Shown here piece by piece: positions 58,059-64,000 of a stretch of 64,000 nt of DNA. Numbering within the stretch: position 1 is the first letter of the stretch; every line of letters starts with the position of its first letter. Both the position numbers and the translations under genes were made by a program. The notes under the pieces were generated by a model. That model did no database searches, was not told where the DNA came from, and saw only the letters and a program-made list of their open reading frames with translations. Source of the stretch: Taiwanofungus camphoratus (Eukaryota; Basidiomycota; Agaricomycetes; Polyporales; Taiwanofungaceae); assembly GCA_003999685.1 (NCBI GenBank), contig CP021221.1, positions 1,426,001 to 1,490,000 of the forward strand, in the 5' to 3' direction.

Positions 58059-60897
58059 TCAGCGTTCACAACGACGCCGCGTCCCAACGGACTGCCTCAC
58101 AATTTGAACATTGTCCGTCACCTTGCGAAGGTCCCATACCCGTACAGAGCCATCTCCGTCGCCGCAAGCGAACATCCCATACTTCGTGTCGCCTAGCAAG
58201 GTGCTACGTGACCATGCAAAGGAGCGAAGGAGGAGATTGACTTACCTTTAGAGTATCTTCCGCGCAGCTTAATCGTACTGTAGCCGAACCTTTGTACAGG
58301 CTTCTCAGGTACAAGTCTGTGGTCGCGGATCTCAAACTGCAGTTCTCGATGAGCGACCTAAGTAGATGGATCAGATCCTGAATGTACTAGTGTGAAGAAC
58401 GCGATCACTCGCCTCCATCAAAGTACAAAATGGCGACAGCGCTCGGTGAACATGATATACCGAATTGGATGTTTTCAAAGTGTTAACTACTCGCTCAGAA
58501 GACAGATCCCAAAAATGCACGGTGCAATCAGCTCCAGCAGAGATAAGCTTATGACTTGTGTCCCGTATTGTTAGGAGTGACTGAACAAGGGAGGCATGCT
58601 TAATCTTTAGAAGGGTATGAGACGAGCGTGAGATGTCGTCCATCACGTTCCAAAGGTGGACCATGTGGTCGTAGCCTCCCGTAACGAACATGGACGGCTC
58701 TAACATCGAGCAAATTGCACTGACACCAGGTCTCTGCTCCTTCTGCACAGGCCGATTGAGCGAACCTACGTGCACCACCTGTAGACAGTTAGCTACCAGC
58801 CACGAATTATACTGAAACAATACTTACTTTATCTGCCGCTAACTTCATCAATGAGATTTGCTGTGTATCTCGCGCATGACCGAGAGCTAAGAGATCGACA
58901 TTCGGCGATCGGAGTAGGCTCGCATCGTCTATCCACTGCCTCGAGGGATCTGCCACTGTGTTCAGAGCATGTGCTCGCCTTTGAAGTAGTCAATGACAAA
59001 ATGCAGCCGGCATGCAGACCAGTGATATACCTAGATTGTGAGTCTTGTACGCCAAGTACCGATCCCCGCATGGTGACACATAAAACACCAAGAGTAGGGG
59101 AAATGAGCAAACGGCGCGGTTTGTCATAGCTGTTTCTGGGAAATCGCAGAATTTCGTCAGGAAGTTCTGCACGCAAGGAACGCTTGCGAGAATCGCGTTC
59201 CTGTGCTGTCAAATCAACTGTTGTATTCATGGTGGCATTATTGTGCACTTCAAAGACTCTTGAAGAGGGTGAGGAGGTAGCCGACTGAGGCTGGTTGCAA
59301 GCGAACAAGTAATGCTGCTGCGCTATCTGTACAGCACCGACCTGTCGAGCATCAGACCGCACTTGCGGAACGTGGCCTGGACGATATGCTGACGACAGTC
59401 CGGAGCCTTCACTCCTTACGATTTCATCCCGGAAACGAGGCGACTCGATATCATGCGGCGGGATCGTCATGGACTCCTGCAGCAATTCTGAGGTTGACTC
59501 CGGATTTGAACGAGGGCCATCCAATGGCATGATCACCAAAGAACCGGAACGAAATGAGAAAACAGGAGACCGAGCCGAGGACAAGCTCCTAGGATCATAG
59601 ATGTCAGTCCTGAAGAGCAGTTCATCGTCAAAACCGTGAATCATTTCTGACAAATTGTCCGGATTCCCTTCTGATTCTGTTGTAAGGCCAACGTGAGAAT
59701 TTGCACCGTCGGAGGAATTCAGAAGCAACGGCGGAAACGGTGGGGAATCCACTTCCACCACATCATGATGGGACGACGAAGCTTCTGTAGCCTGCTCATG
59801 CCTACATTTTTTGGGGGTTGTGGACCAAAACCCCATCTGGCTCGTGTTCATGAAGGAAACCTTATCCTTCTGGATACATGTTCCAGAACAATCTGCAGTA
59901 GGAAATTGAGTGTATATGTACGTAAGTGACTGAAAAACGATTACCGGGGTCAGAAGCATTATTGGTGTCCTCAAGAGCAGAAGACACAAAGACAGGGTTA
60001 GCCTACAGGTCCGTCACCTGAGCGAGGCAGTATTTTTGGTATGCAACTGTTACCCACCGACTGTTCCAGCCAGCTGGAATCCTGAGCAGATTGTAAGCAA
60101 AGGGCCGGCCCCTCGACAAGTGACTCCTCAACTGCTGCAACATCGTTGAAATCATCACTTGAACAGCTATACTCTATATCCTCCGCCGGCATGCCTTGAC
60201 CCTCCCCAACTCGACATGTGAAACGGACAACCGAGTCAAGGCAAGTCTGCCCAACGACCCGGAAGCCTTGTTGACTCTCCAATATCAGAGCTTGCTGACG
60301 ACACCATCGGCGTAGATTATGTCTGCGTGAAGGAGCACCTTTTTGGCATGCGGCGGGAGCGGCTACAGAAATGTTGACCACATTAATCGCCTTCTGTCTC
60401 AACCTCTGGCTTATAGTTTCGGGCGTTCGAAAGTTTGATCGAGGATCCATCATGGAATGTGGAGGCCTCTGCAGAGGATGTGGATGATCAGACCGTGGTT
60501 GCTTCGAAGACCTTTCGGTAATCTCCACGGATGAAGGTCTCTTTGAACAATCCCGAAAGCCGCGGGTTGTTATCGGGAAACGGGGAGAACTGGAAGTGGT
60601 CGCTATAGAGGTGGAAGGCAGATTGACTCTTTCTCCTTTGGCTCCTGAAGGAAGTGTTGTGAAGGCAGATGACATCCCCCTTGCTCGGTGATTACCTCGA
60701 AAGGCTCTCCCGTTCCATGCAGTCCCCCGTCCTCGACTGACCCCTCTGCCTAGTGCACCCCCCCTCAAAGAATTGTGATAACTTGGTGGTTGGTCTGTCC
60801 GAATCTTTGGTACGTCCGTATTTCCCTTACGAGAGACACGTATTTCATTAGGCTGAGTGTCTTCGGGCGATTTCATGAGCGGAGTGATTATATTCAT
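58059..60897 (-). CDS. WD40-repeat protein, paralogue A of a head-to-head pair
   Basis: Exons (minus): 60897..60058, 60003..59946, 59892..59031, 58978..58828, 58778..58413, 58357..58246, 58192..58059; 840 residues, all in frame. The first 550 residues are Ser/Pro/Arg-rich with an RG-rich patch (GRGVSRGRGTAWNGRAFRG) and look disordered. The last 290 form a WD40-like propeller: KPRRLLISPTLGVLCVTMRG, DDASLLRSPNVDLLALGHAR, MFVTGGYDHMVHLWNV, KLISAGADCTVHFWDL, GMFACGDGDGSVRVWDLRKV. Intron 5 has a GC donor (GAG|GCGAGT). Aligned blocks are shared with the divergent plus-strand gene starting at 61159. The specific role is unknown; WD40 propellers scaffold protein complexes, and RG-rich tails often occur in nuclear or RNA-linked proteins. 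Confidence 0.88.
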
Positions 60898-61158
60898 TCA
60901 ATAGACACTTTTGCGATATTTGATTTGTACCTACAATGTCTGGTCAGTTCGACTGTGAGTTAGTGTAAAAGCAAGCGAGAAGCCTCAGGGAAGCAGGTGA
61001 ACTCGTCGAGCTCAGGTGACATGCAAACGTAGCCACAGACGCGTCGCGTGCTATTTTGCTCTCTTTTACGCGAATCTGAGTCGATTGTCTCGGCTCGAAC
61101 ATCGTAACAGCGCATATGCACTGCTGGCACCGCCACGTCTCAGGTTGCATGTTGTTTG
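60898..61158. promoter_or_regulatory. Shared upstream region of the two WD40 genes
   Basis: This 261-bp spacer separates the divergent starts. It should contain both promoters. No palindromic or mirrored sequence element was noticed that would reveal the duplication boundary. Confidence 0.45.
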
Positions 61159-64000
61159 ATGAAAAGCCTCGGGAAACGGTCTCCATCCCCTCTACCACTT
61201 TCTCTAGATATAAAAAAACCTAGACTGCAGGCTCCCGACGTGCCAAAGTGGAAGGCAAGCCCCACTCCCGAGCCCATACGCTCTAATCCCGACCGTCCAA
61301 CCTGTGGGACTGAGTGGATACGCATCACGACGAACGTCCAAAGAGACACAGAAAGTATAAATAATATTATACTGCGCACGACGGAGGGACTTGCTCGCCT
61401 TGGTAAACGTCTTGTTCACGCACCAAAATTATTGTAAGTATTTGCCGGCGGTCATAAGTCCTGCAATATGCTGAAGCTTCTATCGAGGCCTGATGGTATC
61501 TGTTTTGATTGGTATGACATCTTCTTGTAGGCCGCACCTTTGGTCATACTTTAACTGATAGGGTACTTGATTTCTCTGCGAAGAAAGAAGACATAGAGCG
61601 TCTTCTGGTCGTGTACGTGATATACTTTGCTTATGCCGTGCTGTTATGGACCAATTGTATGGCAGGAAGGGCGTCGGTACAGGATCTTTGCAAGTGGCAC
61701 TGCGTCGAAGAAAGCTTAGTCAACCTTACTCAGTACATGTTGCAGCAAATGGCGTACGCAACACTCCCGTAATTGACGATAGGTCTGACGAAGGAATGCA
61801 TTCGACCGTGTACATGACTGCTCCCAACAGGGCATCTGAGAGTGGCTACAGTGCTGGAAATCCAATCTGCATTGACATGGACGGGGAGGAGCCACAAGCA
61901 ATAATACCGTCAGTCGCTTTGACAGAAGTCAGCAATGAGGGTTCGATGATTGCATCAAGCAGGAGGCATTCCAGAACTCCATCGAGTAATAACGGAAGCC
62001 TCCTTCCTCGTCAAGAGCCAAGTGCTCCCGGACATTCCCCAAGATCTCGAAATAATGACCTAAGTCTATCAGGAAGATCTATCCAGGAACATCGCTGCGT
62101 CTTGTCACTCCAAGAACCGAGAGAGAGTGTTTCCATTGATACTTTGGAGACACTTCAAGGAAAGGGTTCGCATTCCCTGTGCGTGGACCAGACTGTTTAC
62201 CAGCTATATGTGAAGACTGACGACTAAGAACAACGGCTCTAGTGGTACGACAGACTGTTTTCCTCTGCTAGGTACTACCCGAGTGCCGCCTACAACGGAG
62301 GTATTTGGCAACTCTGCTACAGTTAACGAATCATCGTCGGTGATCGTTGGCTCAAAGCCTTCCTCTCGAGGGATATCGGCTTCCCCACCAAGTAGCTCAG
62401 CCCAACAGGCTCGTCGCGAATATGTTGACTCATTGTATGGCGACTTTGACATGCTTGCATCAAGTACAGGTGGGGAGGAATCGGACGAGGGAAATAATTC
62501 ATATCATTCACCAGAACGCCAGAGGCCATCCCTGTCAAGGGAGCAGCCCGTATCAAGTGGTTGTTTTCGACAACTCCCCACGAGCATTCCAGAACAGAGC
62601 CTCGAGAAGCTGTGCCCCTCAAGGCCGTCTCGGTTTGAGTCGAGCACTACTGATGGGGATATAGCTGAAGGGGATTCTCCCTTCGACTCTCAACGAGCAA
62701 CGTCGAGTTCTTCATCAACTGAGCGCCTTACTACAGAACGTTCCCGTCAATTCTGGAGAAGTTCTGTTCAGCCTTCGAAGAGGGGCATCTGTTACCGTCC
62801 CAGAGCAGAGCCACAATCCTCCCAGTCGAATCACGACAGTAGCGACGAAGATTCCTCGATTGGAACCGAACTATCAGCGCCGTGCTTCACCAAGCGCCGT
62901 GATCCGCCTCAGCCATCGGAGAATGATAACATCCACAACAACCGGGACAGAATCCTAGACTCGAGTGTTGGTCGAGAAGTCATTATACCTAAGACTGACT
63001 ATGCCAGGGGCAGAAGGTTATTGGCGCCTTCCGATGCCGCAATCCCTTATGCAACAATAGCTATGCGCGGGGATGCGCAATTTATTAGTAGAAGTCTACT
63101 GTGCGCGGTCTCTTGTAGTTACACGTGTGTTATTGACATCCTCGTTTAGTGTCCGAATATCGAGGTACTCATTGCCGTTGCATAACCTCACTGGTGCGCC
63201 TGATCCTCATGTCGAAGACGCTTGCCTCCTCGAGGATCACACGGCTATCGTTGGTTACGACTCGGGACCTTGTCAGGTCTCCGTTATTGCGTTGGACGTG
63301 GATCAGGTACCATACCACAGTACTTCGAGATTGACGACTTACTCAACGTCGTAACCAGCCTCCTCGTAGGATGGATTTGTCACACAAGGCCCATAGTACT
63401 GTGCAGGAAAGTCGAACAACAGGCATTGCCCATCCTAACCCCGGGATAAGCGCCCTTGCTCCGGTTGAGGGTGCAGGGCTCCGCTTCCTGTCGGGAGGCC
63501 ATGATAAGACACTTCAGATATGGACTCTGAAGCAGTCGATCGGAAAATACATTGCCCGGTCCCAACGCTTGAAGATCATCCACTCTCAGCGAGTGCAGGC
63601 TATAGCATACCGTGCTCATGATCAGTCAGTGTTTTCATGTGCAGGCACACACATCTCCACGATGCAACTGTCGGCACATGTTGTCCCGGATCCGATACGA
63701 GTTTCCGACGGCCGCATACTCCAAATTCACGTCCATCCCCAGGCCCCAAATCTTGTCATCCTCGAGGTCGGTCACTGGACATTCAATGTGTATTTAATAA
63801 CAGGTTGACGGGATGTTGTGTAGGTCGATCAAATAGATAGACAAATCCAAATTTATGACACGCGTAGGGCAGGTTTCCACCAGGCTCCTTGTCTGGAATT
63901 TGGATCACGAGAGGCCAGCACGAAGCCGGTGACGAGATACGTTAAAGGCTCTGCCTTGTTAAGTCTCTTCGCTCGACCGTACGCAAATGACAACAAGGGC
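61159..64000 (+). CDS. WD40-repeat protein, paralogue B (3' end beyond the window)
   Basis: Exons: 61159..61433, 61488..61495 (tentative, 8 nt), 61531..61612, 61666..62182, 62229..63100, 63150..63306, 63389..63766, 63824 to beyond 64000. Frame is kept throughout; at least 820 residues. The N-terminus has SPSPLPLSLDIKKPRLQAPD, then LDFSAKKEDIERLL and a long Ser-rich region. The C-terminal propeller has GRRLLAPSDAAIPYATIAMR, VEDACLLEDHTAIVGYDSG, LRFLSGGHDKTLQIWTL, LKIIHSQRVQAIAYRAHDQS and ILQIHVHPQAPNLVILE. These blocks line up in order with paralogue A. The 8-nt exon (GCCTGATG) yields LLPDGRTFGHTL but leaves a 35-nt intron, so that junction is the least certain. Confidence 0.85.

Noticed and set aside
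1-64000. Search by eye for tRNA genes, rRNA, CRISPR arrays and telomeric repeats
   Set aside because: A few GGTTCGA-like strings occur but none sits in a tRNA cloverleaf; no regularly spaced repeats or telomere tracts were seen.

Overview
This window comes from a fungus, most likely a mushroom-forming basidiomycete (Agaricomycetes). The genes are cut by many short introns, typically 45-60 nt with GT..AG ends. The products are fungal: Svp26, a Cys2-type acyltransferase, a Dal5-like permease, GH125, an Inn1-like C2 protein, a basidiomycete-style F-box protein, and several serine-rich proteins of unknown function. No prokaryotic operon, CRISPR array, rRNA or tRNA was recognised. Exon joins below were worked out by hand from splice signals, frame continuity and remembered family sequence. 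Almost all sum to whole codons.

Layout. 1-9.4 kb: a synaptojanin-like phosphoinositide phosphatase running off the left edge, SVP26/TEX261, the ESCRT-III protein Did2/CHMP1, and a large low-complexity protein with conserved ends. 9.4-14.6 kb: no recognisable gene. 14.6-32 kb: Cys2-type serine/homoserine O-acyltransferase, a degenerate APH-like kinase, an F-box protein, an aldehyde dehydrogenase, Vps60/CHMP5, a 17-exon Dal5-family permease and a probable nuclear protein of unknown function. 32-39.7 kb: a gene-free block of nested repeat relics. It has two LTR-like arms of about 767 bp in inverted orientation, duplicated leader-like blocks, an LTR/primer-site-like stretch and degenerate tandem repeats. 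40.7-64 kb: a Tyr/His-rich small protein, GPN3, PYM (Mago-Y14 partner), a CCDC90/Fmp32-type mitochondrial protein, a serine-rich orphan, secreted GH125 alpha-mannosidase, an Inn1/Fic1-like C2 protein, a small membrane protein, and two WD40 proteins arranged head to head, the second running off the right edge.

How the genes relate. There is no metabolic cluster. The genes are housekeeping functions: phosphoinositide turnover, ER export, ESCRT-III sorting, cytokinesis, Pol II assembly, exon-junction recycling and mitochondrial membrane biology. They are often arranged as divergent pairs sharing short upstream regions (SVP26/DID2, GPN3/PYM, the two WD40 genes). The most interesting observations are the head-to-head WD40 paralogues, the kinase-like protein that has lost metal-binding residues, a run of GC-AG introns and micro-exons, an ALDH gene with an unexplained N-terminal gap, and the inverted repeat block. 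I did not find convincing evidence of a wholly new biological system.
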